DNA of 64,000 nt from Cunninghamia lanceolata (Eukaryota > Streptophyta > Pinopsida > Cupressales > Cupressaceae), in contig BSBN01001807.1 of the NCBI GenBank assembly GCA_027924645.1, positions 14,340,001 to 14,404,000 of the forward strand. Reading direction: 5' to 3'. The notes beneath the pieces are model-generated. The model ran no database searches, was not told where the DNA came from, and was given only the letters and a program-made list of their open reading frames with translations. Positions 1-10,904 of this stretch are shown in pieces. The translations under genes and the position numbers were made by a program. Numbering within the stretch: the first letter of the stretch is position 1; every line of letters starts with the position of its first letter.

Positions 1-1481
1 TTGAACAGGTTCATTCAAATTTATCTCTTCTTCTTGATTTACCGGATTAGTTTGAATCTAAATTTCAAAGGGAACTTGGACTTCTTGAATAAAAACATCA
101 TTTTGATCATCTTCATCATATTCATAAAACCTTGAGGGTTTTTTAATACCTTCATCAACCTTCACATTTGTACTTTCCACAATCTTCCTTAATCTCTTGT
201 TATAACACCGGTATGCTTTGCTTTGAGTAGAATAACCCAATAATATTCCTTCATCACTTCTAGCATCAAATTTTCCTAGATCTTCATCTCTTTTAATGTA
301 ACATTTGCTACCAAAGACTCTGAAATACCTCACAATAGGAGTGATGCCAAACCAAAGTTCATAAGGAGTCTTACCTGTATTGCTTCTGATTTGTACTCGA
401 TTGATAGTATAGACTGCAGTGCTGACAACTTCTCTCCAATAGATCTGAGGAACATTTACTTCCATCATCATGGTCCTAGATGCTTCCTGGATGGTCCGGT
501 TCTTTCTCTCCACTACTCCATTCTGCTATGGAGTCCTAGGAGTAGGCATTTGTCTCTTTATTCCATGTTTCTCACAGAATTCTATGAACTCACTGAATGT
601 GAATTATCCACCTCTATCAGACCTTAGACATTTTAATTTTAATCCAGTTTCATTCCCTACCATAGCCTTGAATATTTTGAATTTCTCAAGAGCTTCTGAT
701 TTCTCTTTCAAAAAAGTAACCCACATCATCCGGGAATGGTCATAATTAATAACATGATGTATCTATCATCTTGCACACTCCTGATTCTTGCCAGACCACA
801 TAGATCAGTATGAACTAAGTCCAATAATCTGGTAGAAGATTGTTCCTTGCTTTTGAATGAGACTTTGCTTTGTTTCCCCAACTGACATTCTTTGCACAAA
901 CTATTTGTAGGTTTCACTAGTTTTGGAAGATCTCTTACAGCCTGAGTGTTGCTTATCTTGATGATATTATCAAAATTCACATGACACATCCTCCTATGCC
1001 ATAACCAACTTTGATCAATTTGCACAAATAGACAATTTTTACCAGTACCAACTAAATGGAAGATATTACCTTTTGTTTGAGTACCGGATGCAATCTCTAT
1101 TATGAAACTTTCAAAGATCTTGCATTTTCCATTCTTGAATCGGAGATCATAGCCTTTGTCCACCAATTGTCCAACACTAAGAAGATTGTGCTTCAATCCT
1201 TTAACATACAGTACATTACCGGTTTTGTTCTTTCCATCAAAAGAAATAGTTCCTCTACCACTGATTTTGCCAGCAGAATTATCACCAAATTTTACCACTC
1301 CTCCTTCATACCTTTCCAAGTCTATGAACTTATTTTTGTCACCTATCATATGGTGGGAGCATCCACTGTCAATGACCCAATCATCCTTTTCTTCTACTTG
1401 GGCAACCAGAGCTCTTTCTACAACTTTAAGATTGACAGATTCAAAGGGCATTGGATCTTCTTCCTTGATGGCAATAAACAC
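1..1481 (-). pseudogene. COP-1 protease / GAG-pre-integrase / integrase remnant
   Basis: In order on the minus strand this encodes the aspartic protease with active site WVIDSGCSHHM, the GAG-pre-integrase zinc-binding region (HRRMCH, then CKEC), and the start of the integrase core with its first acidic residue in LVHTDLCG. The frame then breaks near 740. The next part, around 514-745, still shows the second core aspartate in a CLRSDRGG-like motif but carries stops. From 513 downward the frame opens again at ERKNRT, which holds the catalytic glutamate, and continues through the integrase C-terminal region. Reverse transcriptase and RNase H would lie left of the window. The mix of recognisable catalytic motifs with several breaks marks it as a decayed copy. 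Confidence 0.88.
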
Positions 1482-1525
1482 CCAATCACTTCCAGATTTG
1501 TTTCCTGTCTTTGATTCATCATCTG

Positions 1526-2474
1526 TTACTCCTTCATTATCATCCTCTTCACGAACATAGTAGCAATTCTTTTGGAACCTTGATCAGTTAGGATTTGGCC
1601 TTGAAAATCTTTCCAGACACCTTGAGGCAAAATGACCAATCTTATTGCAGTTAAAACACTTAAAAGGCAATTTTCCTTCATACTTACCGGATCCTCTTGG
1701 AAGTCTTTTTGCAATAAGGGCTTCAAGTTGAGCAGCTTCTGCTTCATCTTCTTCTAGGTCTTTTCTTCCTTTCTCATACCATGATAGTTTCTTTGAAGAG
1801 TTCTCTCCTAGATCAAACCTTTGTTTGTCTTTTACAGATGCACTAGCTTTGAAAGCAGATTCAGTCTTGGGGGGGCATCTCCAAACTCGGTCAATTCAAA
1901 TGCAGCTAATTTACCAACTAATTAATCTCTTGTGACACCTGAATGGGCTCTGAATTCTTCAATGGCAAAAACCTTGTATTTGTAAGAAGCAGGAAGGGAT
2001 CTGAGAACTTTTCCAACAATCTCATCTTCATCCAAGACTCCACCAGCACATCTAATGCCACAAACAAGCTCATTTACTCTTGGCTTAAAAGTAGTGATAT
2101 TTTCATGGTCTCTCATCTTCAGATTTTCAAATTTTCCTTTCAGACTCTGTAGCCTTGCACATTTAACATACTTGTCTCCTTCATGCAGAAGTTCCATTTT
2201 TTTCCCAAATCTCAAAAGTAGTTTGTAGGTCAACAACATTTGTCAGCTCTGAATTAGACAAGGCACTTAGAAGAGCTTCTTTAGTCCGTAGATTGTTTTT
2301 AGCATCTGTGATTTCAGTTGCAGTTTTTGGGCCACTCTGTGGAGGAGTATACTTCGTTGAAGCCATGGTCCAGTACTACATTCCCATACATTGTAAGTGA
2401 TATTGCATGCGACTTTTCCAAAGAGTAAAATTGGTTCCATCAAACTTCAAACTATCCTTTTTATAGGACAACAT
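1526..2474 (-). pseudogene. COP-1 gag remnant
   Basis: The likely start is the ATG read from 2474, giving MLSYKKDSLKFDGTN, which matches the N-terminal gag block FDGTN..LWK of copia elements and aligns with COP-2 and COP-3. It continues through the UBN2-type gag core (LQSLKGKFENLKM, then LRSLPASYKYKV) to a zinc-knuckle region near 1640-1680. A stop lies soon after the start, near 2375, and the frame shifts near 1920 and 1750. Gag would form the particle that packages element RNA; this copy cannot make an intact one. Confidence 0.82.
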
Positions 2475-2516
2475 CCTGGATCTCCTCAAGCAGTTAAGCT
2501 CTTTTAGAGGAACTTA

Positions 2517-2528
2517 GCTCTGATACCA
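2517..2528 (-). other. COP-1 primer binding site (tRNA-iMet type)
   Basis: On the minus strand this reads TGGTATCAGAGC, the classic site complementary to the 3' end of initiator tRNA-Met, two bases from the LTR end. It fixes the orientation of COP-1 and its LTR boundary. Confidence 0.95.
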
Positions 2529-2530
2529 AT

Positions 2531-3904
2531 TATTGGATTTAGGATAGACAACTGAGAGGCGGGTGAATCAGTTGTTCAAAACTTTCTTCCAATTAAACAC
2601 TTAATTCCACTTTGTTATTCAGCAGCATAATCATAAATCAATCATGGAAACATAAAGCATTAAATCAAGAGTAGAAACACATTAACACAAGACACCAAGA
2701 TTTTGACGTGGAAAACCTGGCTAAGGGAAAAACCACGGGGTGATTAACCCAAGATTGTATTCTTTGTTAGAAGAATAGAAAGAACAAAATGGTACATGCC
2801 AATTAGGGCTCACTGCCTAAGCACACTGCTCACAAGAGGCCCACTGCCTACAAGAGACACACTGTCTACAGAATAATAAGTATCACATACTTGAACTAGA
2901 GAATAGCATCTTCACCATGCTCGAGTCAGTTCCATTTAAGCTCAGTACTTCTACTTTGCCTTTTTCTTTGCTCCTCTCTGCCACACTCTCATCTCCACAA
3001 GATACACTTTGGAATGACTTTACAATTCCTAATTTATACAAGACATCAACTTAGGAATGATCATCTAAGTCAGCAAACATTATAGAGCAAATACATAAAT
3101 ACAACATGACTAATTACAAAAGGCTTCATGTGGATCAACACACTGTCGGCCACACAGATCTGAGACTTAAATCTTCTTCTAGGAACATGCCAATCTTCAC
3201 ATAACATCTTCAAGATCATCTGCAGGATGTGTAACTCATCTGGTCAGCTAGAGTTAGGAAGAATACCATCATTCGGAAGTTATTCTTCAGTTGCAAGCCC
3301 AAACTCTAATGCAGACCACCAACACGAACTGGACACGATCCAAAGACCTCCACAAGCTTACCTGAATCACCAAGAACATCCGCACTACATCTGCTTACTG
3401 AAATCCTTATCTCCTTCATCTGGAACCTCAAGAACACAGTTTGTCATCATTATCACAATGGAATAGATGCTTGCAGACCTCCAGACCACAAACCAATTGA
3501 GTTGTCAATTCACATTGACTTCCTAAACACTTCACCAAATCCGCAAAATAGGATATTGCATTTCCTAATCTCACCAGACCTATCTGTATCACTCTGTCAC
3601 CTCTAAACACCTGCCAGAACTAGTTTTATTTAAGTAGCCATAACTTCTTCAAATCTTCATGTGGACCTCTAAAATCTTTAATGGATCATCTCAAGACATA
3701 TATCTATAAACCCTTTGAAGCACATCCTCTGATCTTCATGTTAACTAGGATCTTTACCTCACTGTCTTTACTGTTCTTCTCTGTTCCTGATTAGAACTAA
3801 TTTTCTCAATATCCTCAGCACACAGCTCATCCAATCCTTATCATTAATGCAACAGGAGTATGTTGACATCAATGACAACACCGGTTAGGCCCATACTTGC
3901 AACA
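2531..3904 (-). repeat. COP-1 5' LTR
   Basis: The LTR lies between the primer site and the resumed GYP-1 LTR. Its element-5' end matches the ends of the COP-2 and COP-3 LTRs (+ strand: GACATCAATGACAACACCG, then TTGCAACA). The end next to the primer site has mutated from the expected CA to TA. It contains the same block as COP-2 with ACGTGGAAA..CTGG followed by AAGGGAAAAACCAC. Two tandem copies of a TTGACA..CAATGACAAC word are common to the family at this end; here only the second is clear. Confidence 0.9.
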
Positions 3905-4295
3905 AGCTTAAGCAATCTTACTCTACAAGAATCATTATAGTGTGCCTTTGGCAAAGTTATCATCCACTTGCATTCACACAACTTCATTATCACAATCCTC
4001 ATCCAATCATGTCTCTATCAATCCATATCCATTAGTATTGCATTTGTAGTGTCATCTTCATTGCACATTCCATATCACAGTCATTCTATTCTTGTCATCT
4101 TCAATAGCAAGGAAGTGCACACTTCTGAGAGCTCCATTACCATCAAAATCAAGAGCAGATAGGTGAACAATGGAAGCATAGAAGTAAAATGGTCTTTGAA
4201 GGTATATCTTTGTTTACTTGTATTTACATCAATTTCCTTTGAGTTATTGGACATGATTAGTTGTTTAGTACTATTGTTCACATTTTCTGATAACA
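3905..4295 (+). repeat. GYP-1 5' LTR, last 391 bp
   Basis: It matches 22457-22845 of the 3' LTR with about two dozen substitutions and one 2-bp indel by my count, roughly 6%. The 5' remainder (equivalent to 21871-22456) should lie left of COP-1, outside the window. It ends CTGATAACA, followed by a 4-base spacer and the primer site. Confidence 0.93.
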
Positions 4296-4299
4296 TTTC

Positions 4300-4317
4300 T
4301 GGTGCCCATCGTGGGGC
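4300..4317 (+). other. GYP-1 primer binding site
   Basis: The sequence TGGTGCCCATCGTGGGGC starts four bases after the LTR end and begins TGG, as expected for pairing with a tRNA 3' CCA end. Similar TGGYGCCCACCGTGGGGC sites occur in plant Tat elements. I do not assign the tRNA. Confidence 0.8.
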
Positions 4318-4380
4318 TTTGCCCTATTTCTAACTTTAATTTGAGTGTTTTGTAGAGGTTCTATCACAACAGGTCATTCC

Positions 4381-4672
4381 TGCGCATACAACTTCTAGTC
4401 CTGTGCATACAACACTTTCTGCACCGCATTCAATCTTTCTGCACATCTGACCTATTTTGTTGCACATCTGACACATTTCTATGTGCTTTTAATCTTCCAG
4501 CGCATACACAGCGCAGTCCTGGGCATTTGATATCTACTGTTGTGCTTCTGATCTTTTGGCGCATCCAAACCGCAGTCTGGTTCATTTAATCATTATTACA
4601 ACACTTTTGTAAATCTATGCATATGAATCGTAGTATTGTGCATATGACCTGCAAATCTGCGCATTTGATTTG
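4381..4672 (+). repeat. 59-bp higher-order repeat array of TGCGCAT words, cluster 1
   Basis: A degenerate word (T)GCGCAT/GTGCAT/GCACAT recurs with its GCAT-like core at 4384, 4405, 4426, 4443, 4464, 4485, 4502, 4523, 4544, 4561, 4582, about 4603, 4619, 4640 and 4661. The spacings are 21, 21, 17, repeated, so the true period is 59 bp and about five units are present. Some units carry an extra CGCAG 11 bases after the first word. It lies in the untranslated leader of GYP-1. Confidence 0.85.
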
Positions 4673-5930
4673 TTAGATAAAATTGTAATGTTTGTATCAG
4701 ATCTTTTATACTAACTCTTGTTTGCAGGTGTTAGAAGATGGACTTAGTCATTTTAGCTACATTATTAGTCCATTTAGAACTAATTAGGGGAGAGTAACTT
4801 AATATGTTCATGCAAATCATCACATAGACATAACTAGGAGGAAAGTAAATCATTTTGTTGCATCACAACTTGCATCTAGTCCCAACCTAGGGGTTAAAAC
4901 TAAACAATTTCTTTATGTTTTAACTATCTTGCACTACAATCTTTCACATAGATTAATAGGGGAAAGTAACACTTGTTTATTTCTTCAAGCAACAATCTAC
5001 ACCTAGATTTGTTAGAGGGTTAAAATAAATAATATTTTCCAAGTTATTGCTATCTTGTTACAAATCTCTGTGCTTGGTAGAGCTAACACATTTAGTTATT
5101 TTTCTTTTAACTAGGGGGTAAAGAACCAATGTTCTCCGTGTTTTCAGAATGATAATAGGACTATGCTCTCCCCTCTTTTGGGTGACCAAAATGCCAAACT
5201 TATCATTTTACATGTTTAACCTTTAGAGAGGCATGCCCTTGGAATTCCTTCCTTCCAAGTGGGACGACCTTAAGTGATAACAGGCTAAAGCCAAGCCACC
5301 TCCAAGTCACTATAAATAAATTGTGTTTGTGGTGAAAGCTATAAGCAATGGGTGCTATTGTGTTACACCAACCAATGTTTCCCCCAAAACCCTGTGGAGC
5401 GTAACCTCTGCAGGCTGGGAAACCTCCTTATCAGAGTGAATAGCCACATGTGTAACCACCTGAATGGATGACTTGATTAAAATCCTTTTGTTCTAGTAAG
5501 CCAAAATTCCCTATTTGGTGACACAAGAGGAGGAACCTCTAGATCCATCCAACGTCATACACTCATTTAGTGTAGAGACAAAAAAGTTCAACTCTTCGGA
5601 GGAACTATAACTTGGTATGCATGAGAAGTGAGTGGCATGGAGAGGAGCTAGTGCTACCAAGTTATTAGCTATCCACCTTTATGCAAGTGATTGGTGTAAA
5701 AACCAAGTTGGAACTCATCAAATACTATCCTGGCCAACCTTAGGATTGTACTTGCTTTTTGGTCAAAAATTTGTAATAAGAAACATGCAATCTTCTTGTG
5801 TGATGTGTTTTCTTGCAACTAATTGATACAAATCATCAACAAAAATACCAAACTTGCTTCAAGAAACTTTGTTAAAACAACCCAAGATCGAGAAAATTGA
5901 AACAAAAAAAAATCAACACTACCTGCAGTT
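4673..5930 (+). other. GYP-1 leader between the two repeat clusters
   Basis: This is non-coding sequence of the GYP-1 leader. It includes purine/pyrimidine-rich stretches and phrases such as GGGTGACCAAAATGCC. I see no conserved ORF; the short ORFs here have no family motif. Nothing else recognisable. Confidence 0.6.
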
Positions 5931-6192
5931 CTGCGCATTTAAAACATTCTGCTGTGCATGTGACAATTTTCGCTGCGCATTTACTCTTGTTGCGTGATTG
6001 ACCCATTTTGTTGTGCATCTGAGACATTTCACTATGCATATAATATTTCCACACATTTGACACACAGAGAGGCACATACAAACAATAGTGTTGCGCATTC
6101 AAAAATTTGAGCATTTTAATCAGACCTGCGCATTTGACCTACATAGCTATGCATTTGACCCTTCTTCCTGCACATTTGAAGCTACACATGCA
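5931..6192 (+). repeat. 59-bp higher-order repeat array of TGCGCAT words, cluster 2
   Basis: The same word and spacing as cluster 1: cores at 5935, 5956, 5977, 5994, 6015, 6036, 6053, 6074, 6095, 6111, 6130, 6151 and 6172. That is mostly 21, 21, 17 again, about four units. The better copies read TGCGCATTTGAC. It stands about 1.3 kb from cluster 1 and about 470 bp before the gag start. Confidence 0.83.
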
Positions 6193-6664
6193 AAACAGAG
6201 AGCTATTTCGTACACTTTGGAGAAAATTTTGAACCAATTCTGGATACCCATTATTACATATACCTTGTTTATGATCTTGGGAAAACCATACAAATCTGTT
6301 TCACATACTTTTTCCAAAACATTTCCATTTGCCATATCATCCCTAGTGCAAACATCAAACAAAGAAAACCAAGTTTCCTACTAACGTGTCATTAAATCTT
6401 CCAAAAACTCAAAACAGAAATCTAGTTAGTTTCACAATAGGATATATCATCCTTCATCTCGGAACTATACTAGTGTAATCTTGATAAAAGTAGTCCATAT
6501 CAATAGCGATGATCAACTCTCCCTACTTTGACTATCATTTACCTCAAGTGCACATTTGTTTGAGCAAATAGTACATCGAAATCTGAACCTTAGGAAAATT
6601 CTTGTCATCTCAACCTTTTCACAAGCATTTTTCATCCAACATTCAGCCCCACCAAATAGTTTTT

Positions 6665-7488
6665 ATGGTTGCAACTAGATCAAAATCCAAAGAAAAGCAA
6701 GATATGGATCCTTTGAATAAAGACATACCATCTTCATCTCACAGTGATGGAGAGGAAGAAATCCCATATGAGAATGTAATTGATGCTTCACAAGACTCCA
6801 AATTTCAAAAGATGATGGACAAGGTCCTAAACATGGACCCTCACAAGTATTTCCTTATGCTAGCATAGCAAGGGGTCAAACTTTCGATAGATTTTGACAC
6901 CTCCACCATAAAAGAGACCACCTCTACAAACAACATGGAAACTCCCAAGATCACACTAAAGATTCCCAAAATAGACAAGTCTAAGGATACAATCAATCCC
7001 TTGGATATATTGACAACGCAAATCCAAGCCTTACAACAATAGCTCGTAGACATTCAAACCGGAGCATCCATAAAACACTATTCTCTAGAGGATATTTCAC
7101 CATATCCTTTTGACAAGACCTTGATCATGATACCTTTCCCCTCAAAATTTGAGGTACCAAAATTTAACAAATATTGAGGAAAGGGTGATCCAAGAGACCA
7201 TATCAAAGAATTTAGAGCAGCATGTCTTGAAGTCGCCCACAATAAAACTTATCTCATGCAACTATTCCCAAGGAGCTTGGGAGGACAAGCTATGTAATGG
7301 TTCTCTCACCTACCTCCCAACATTAGAACCTTCAATGAGCTAGTGGATAAGTTTGTCACTCACTTCTCCTATAACATTGAGCATGAAATCTCAATGTTAG
7401 ATCTTTGTAACACAAAACAAAAGGGTGGAGAATCCTTCACCATATTCTTACAAAGATGGAGACAATTGGCTAGCAAATGTCCATATCA
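6665..7488 (+). pseudogene. GYP-1 gag, N-terminal part, cut by COP-2
   Basis: The chosen start is the ATG giving MVATRSKSKEKQD, after which a charged N-terminal region is followed by the Retrotrans_gag core (PKFNKY, FKEFRAACLEVAH-like, then WFSHLPPNIRTFNELVDKF and ESFTIFLQRWRQLASKCPY). In-frame stops occur near 6866, 7042, 7176 and 7297, several explicable as C-to-T changes. COP-2 enters right after the codons for SKCPY, and the reading resumes beyond 13798. Confidence 0.85.
7484..7488. repeat. COP-2 target site duplication, left copy (TATCA)
   Basis: TATCA immediately precedes the LTR start TGTTGAAATTAG and recurs directly after the other LTR at 13794-13798. Confidence 0.93.
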
Positions 7489-8940
7489 TGTTGAAATTAG
7501 GGCAGACAACTGAGAGGGGGGGTGAATCAGTTGTCACAAAACTTTTATCTTTTGCTGCATTTAATCTTCTTTACTTCTTATTATCAGATTAATGATATAA
7601 CCATGAAAGCATGAATCAACAACACATGAGCAGAAACATAATGAACACACATAACACTAGGATTTTTATGTGGAAACCCAGTTAAGGGAAAAACCACAGT
7701 GGGGGTTAACCCACAAGATTTATTCTCTATTAAAAAAATAGAAAAATGGGAAGGCACTTGCCTTTGGGCGCACTGCCCAGAGCTCACTGCTCAAAGGAGG
7801 ATCACTACCTACAAGAACATTCACAATGTTAACACTGAAAGATTGAACTAAGAAACAACATCTTCTTTATGCAAGGTTTAGTTCCATTGAAGTGCACAAC
7901 ACCTCTGCTCTGCTCCTACTTACTTCCTCACTACACCCGCATCTTCTCTTACATCCCCACATTTCCATGACTTCACAACCCTTATTTATACATGACATTA
8001 ACTTTGGAATGAACATCAAAGTCAGCCTTACAATCATCTATCTAGAACATTCTCCAAGATAGGCATTACAAGCAATTATAATCACAAGACTTAAAATGCT
8101 TCATGCAAACCATCACTATCAGCCAAACATAGCTGGGACTTGAATCTCCCTCGAACAACACACCACACTCCACAGAACTCTTCTTAGATCATCCGCAACA
8201 TACACCAAGCATTCGATCAGCCAAGACTGGAAAGAATAGCAACACTCAAGGAGAAATTTTCAACTACAAGATCAATCCTTGATGCGGACCACTAGCACAA
8301 TAGGCACATGATCCAAAGACCACCACATGCACAATGAAATCAACAAGATCGACCGCATCGTGCCTCAAATCACCAGAAACACTTGCATCTTCATCTAAAA
8401 ACTTGAGAACACTAACTGTCATAACTGTCACACTAGAAAGATTGCTTGTAGACCTCCAAACCATGAACCACTTGCATTGAGGACACACACCAACATCCCA
8501 AACATACCTCTAGATCTGCAAACCATAATATTCCAATGTGGAGCAATCTGAACCAAATTCTTGTCACTTTGTCACCTCTGAACAACTACAAAACCCAGTT
8601 CTACTCAAATGGCCATAACCTCACCAATTCTCCATACAGACCTCTCAAATCTTAACTAGAGCAACTTCGGACAATTATCTACAAAACCCTTTAGTCTGCA
8701 GACTCTGATCTTCTTCTCACTAAAAATGTGGAGCAATCTATTTCACTGAACTGCACTATCTTCACTATTTCTGACAAAGAGATATGTAACTTACTTGTTT
8801 CTTTCGGAGAGGCTAATTTCTCAATATCCTCAACATACAAGTCTTCTAAACAAGTACTAGAATAAGATACAGTTGACACCAATGACAACAAGGATATGTT
8901 GACATCAATGACAACACCGATTAGGCACATATTTGCAACA
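7489..8940 (-). repeat. COP-2 3' LTR
   Basis: It starts TGTTGAAATTAG and ends TTTGCAACA on the + strand, pairing with 12340-13793. Its right end carries the word ATATGTTGACATCAATGACAAC, which is the complement of sequence just beyond the polypurine tract. Confidence 0.95.
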
Positions 8941-8952
8941 ATCTCTCGCTTT
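8941..8952 (-). other. COP-2 polypurine tract, degenerate
   Basis: On the minus strand this reads AAAGCGAGAGAT, next to the 3' LTR. The equivalent in COP-3 is AAAGGGGGAGAT, so two substitutions have weakened the tract here. Confidence 0.75.
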
Positions 8953-9288
8953 GTCATTGATGGCAACATATGATGTGAAAAATTGTTTCAACCATCAAGA
9001 CAAGAACTTCTCCCCCTTTCTCTTATCTACAACCACTTTCTCCACTGCTCCCCCTTTCACCAGCAACTACTTACTTCCAATTTTTTCACATGAATTCTCT
9101 CCTCCTTTGACATCAATAGAAAAGGGCACATATTTGCAATCATTTCTCACCCTTTTTATTTCTTAGACAAGACCAAACTAAACTCAGAACATACTGACTA
9201 CTCCCCCTGAGTAGCATCCCCTTAACACCAATCCAGATCACAAGATATGACTGTGAATCCCACTGGATTGATGCACACTTAGTGCACC
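8953..9288 (-). other. COP-2 3' untranslated segment
   Basis: Non-coding sequence between the pol stop and the polypurine tract. It holds further CTCCCCCTTT tracts (purine-rich on the minus strand) and TTTGACATCAATAG, an echo of the polypurine-tract neighbourhood. No gene. Confidence 0.7.
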
Positions 9289-10890
9289 TTAGTTTTGAAC
9301 AGGAGGGGTAATCACCCCTAGCTTCCCTCTAAGATACTCAAAAGTGTCCTTAGGTAGAGGCTTAGTGGAGATATCCACAATCTGATCCTTTGAAGGAACA
9401 AACTCTAATTTGACTTCATTCTCATTTACCTTCTCTCTCAAAAAGTGAAACTTGATGGATATGTGATTTGTCTTTGAATGCAACATTGGATTCTTGGAGA
9501 TGTTTATTACACTTGAATTATCACAGAAGATTGTAATAGGATCTTCAAACATAATTCTGATATCTTCCAACATTTGCTTCATCCACAAAACTTGAGTACA
9601 AATGTTTGCTACTACTATATACTCTGCCTCTATAGTAGACAGAGATATTACCTCCTACTTTTTGCTCAACCAAGAAACCAAACTCTTTCCCAAGAAAAAT
9701 GCACCACCACTAGTGCTCGTCTTGTCATCCACATCTCGTACCCAATCAGCATCTGTATATGCATGAAGAGTGAAATCATCATCCTTAGGATACCATAAGC
9801 CATAATCAGATGTTCCCTTCAAATATCTAAAAAATTATTTTGACTGCTACAACATGAGATTCCTTAGGATCAACTTGAAACCTAGTAACAAGGCCAACTA
9901 CATTCATGATATCCGGTCTGGTATGAGTTAGATAAAGTAATCCTCCAATCATTGATCTATACCTTTTCTGGTCTATCTTTGGGGAATCATCATCTTTACT
10001 CAACTTGCATCTAGTTATCATAGGACTACTCACTAGTTTTGAATCCTCCATTCCAAACTTTTTCAACAACTCTTTTACATACTTGGACTAAGATATGAAG
10101 ATGCCCTTATCTGACTAAATGATTTGTAGACCCAAGAAGAAATTCATTTCACCAAGCATGGACATCTCAAATTCACTTTGCATCTGATCAACAAATTTTT
10201 TACACATGCTCTCATTTCCACCAAAGATGATATCATCAACAAATACCTCAACAATCAAGATGTGTTCATGATCAATTTTGAAATAAAGATTACTGTCAGG
10301 TGTGCCTTTGCTAAAACCTAACTTTAGTAGATACTTATCCAATCTTGCATACCAGGCTCTTGGGACTTGTTTAAGTCCATACAATGCTTTCCTCAACCTG
10401 TAGATCATATCTCCTTGATCAGATAACTAGAATCCTTCTGGTTGCTCAATGTAGACTTCTTCTTTTGAATCTCCATTTAGGAATGCTGACTTGACATCCA
10501 TCTGGTAAACTTTGGAATCTTTGTAAGCAACAAAGGAAAGAAATAATCTAACTGCATTGATTCTTGCCACCAGAGCAAAGGTTTCTTCAAAATCAATTCC
10601 CTCTACCTAAGAATATCCTTTGCATACCAATCTTTCTTTGTTTCTCACAACTTCACCATTTTCATTCAATTTATTCTAGAAGACCCATTTAGTTCCAATT
10701 ATATTTTTGTTTTTAGGTCTAGGAACAAGATCCCAAGTATGAGTCTTTTCAATTTGCATTAATTCTTCTTCCATTGCTTTTACCCAACTTTCATCATTGC
10801 AAGCTTAATTCACTGATTTTGGTTCAATCTTTGAAATTAAACAATACTCTTCTTGTTCTTCAACAATTTTTCTTCTAGTTTGAACACCTC
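9289..10890 (-). pseudogene. COP-2 reverse transcriptase and RNase H remnant
   Basis: In minus-strand order: the reverse transcriptase N-terminus (MEEELMQIEKTHTWDLV, near 10770), the YGLKQVPRAWYARLD block, the active site FVDDIIFGG near 10230, then the lead into RNase H (DWVRDVDD-like near 9740) and the C-terminal block HISIKFHFLREKV, ending in a stop at 9289. The frame is broken near 10660, 10600, 10420, 10090 and 9600-9650. Copia family reverse transcriptases normally have YVDD; FVDD here is a mild departure. The enzyme would have copied element RNA in the particle. Confidence 0.87.
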
Positions 10891-10904
10891 CAGCCTATGT
10901 ACTA

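Larger units (their letters stand above)
1..3904 (-). mobile_element. COP-1: Ty1/copia retrotransposon, 5' part, runs off the left edge
   Basis: Reading on the minus strand, this element shows a 5' LTR, an initiator tRNA-Met type primer site, gag, a protease/integrase region, and then the window edge. The 5' LTR ends inside the 5' LTR of GYP-1: bases from 3905 on match the GYP-1 3' LTR from 22457 on, so COP-1 jumped into GYP-1. If the target duplication is 5 bp, AGCTT (3905-3909) should also flank the unseen far end. The coding region is broken by stops and frame changes. It is the same family as COP-2 and COP-3, judging from shared gag, protease and LTR-end sequences. Confidence 0.92.

Noticed and set aside
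2510..2530. tRNA-like sequence TGGTATCAGAGC at several places
   Set aside because: It is the retrotransposon primer binding site; no cloverleaf surrounds it.
4381..6192. CRISPR-like array of regularly spaced repeats
   Set aside because: The repeats are short, degenerate and phased in a plant retrotransposon leader, with no cas genes; this is a tandem repeat.
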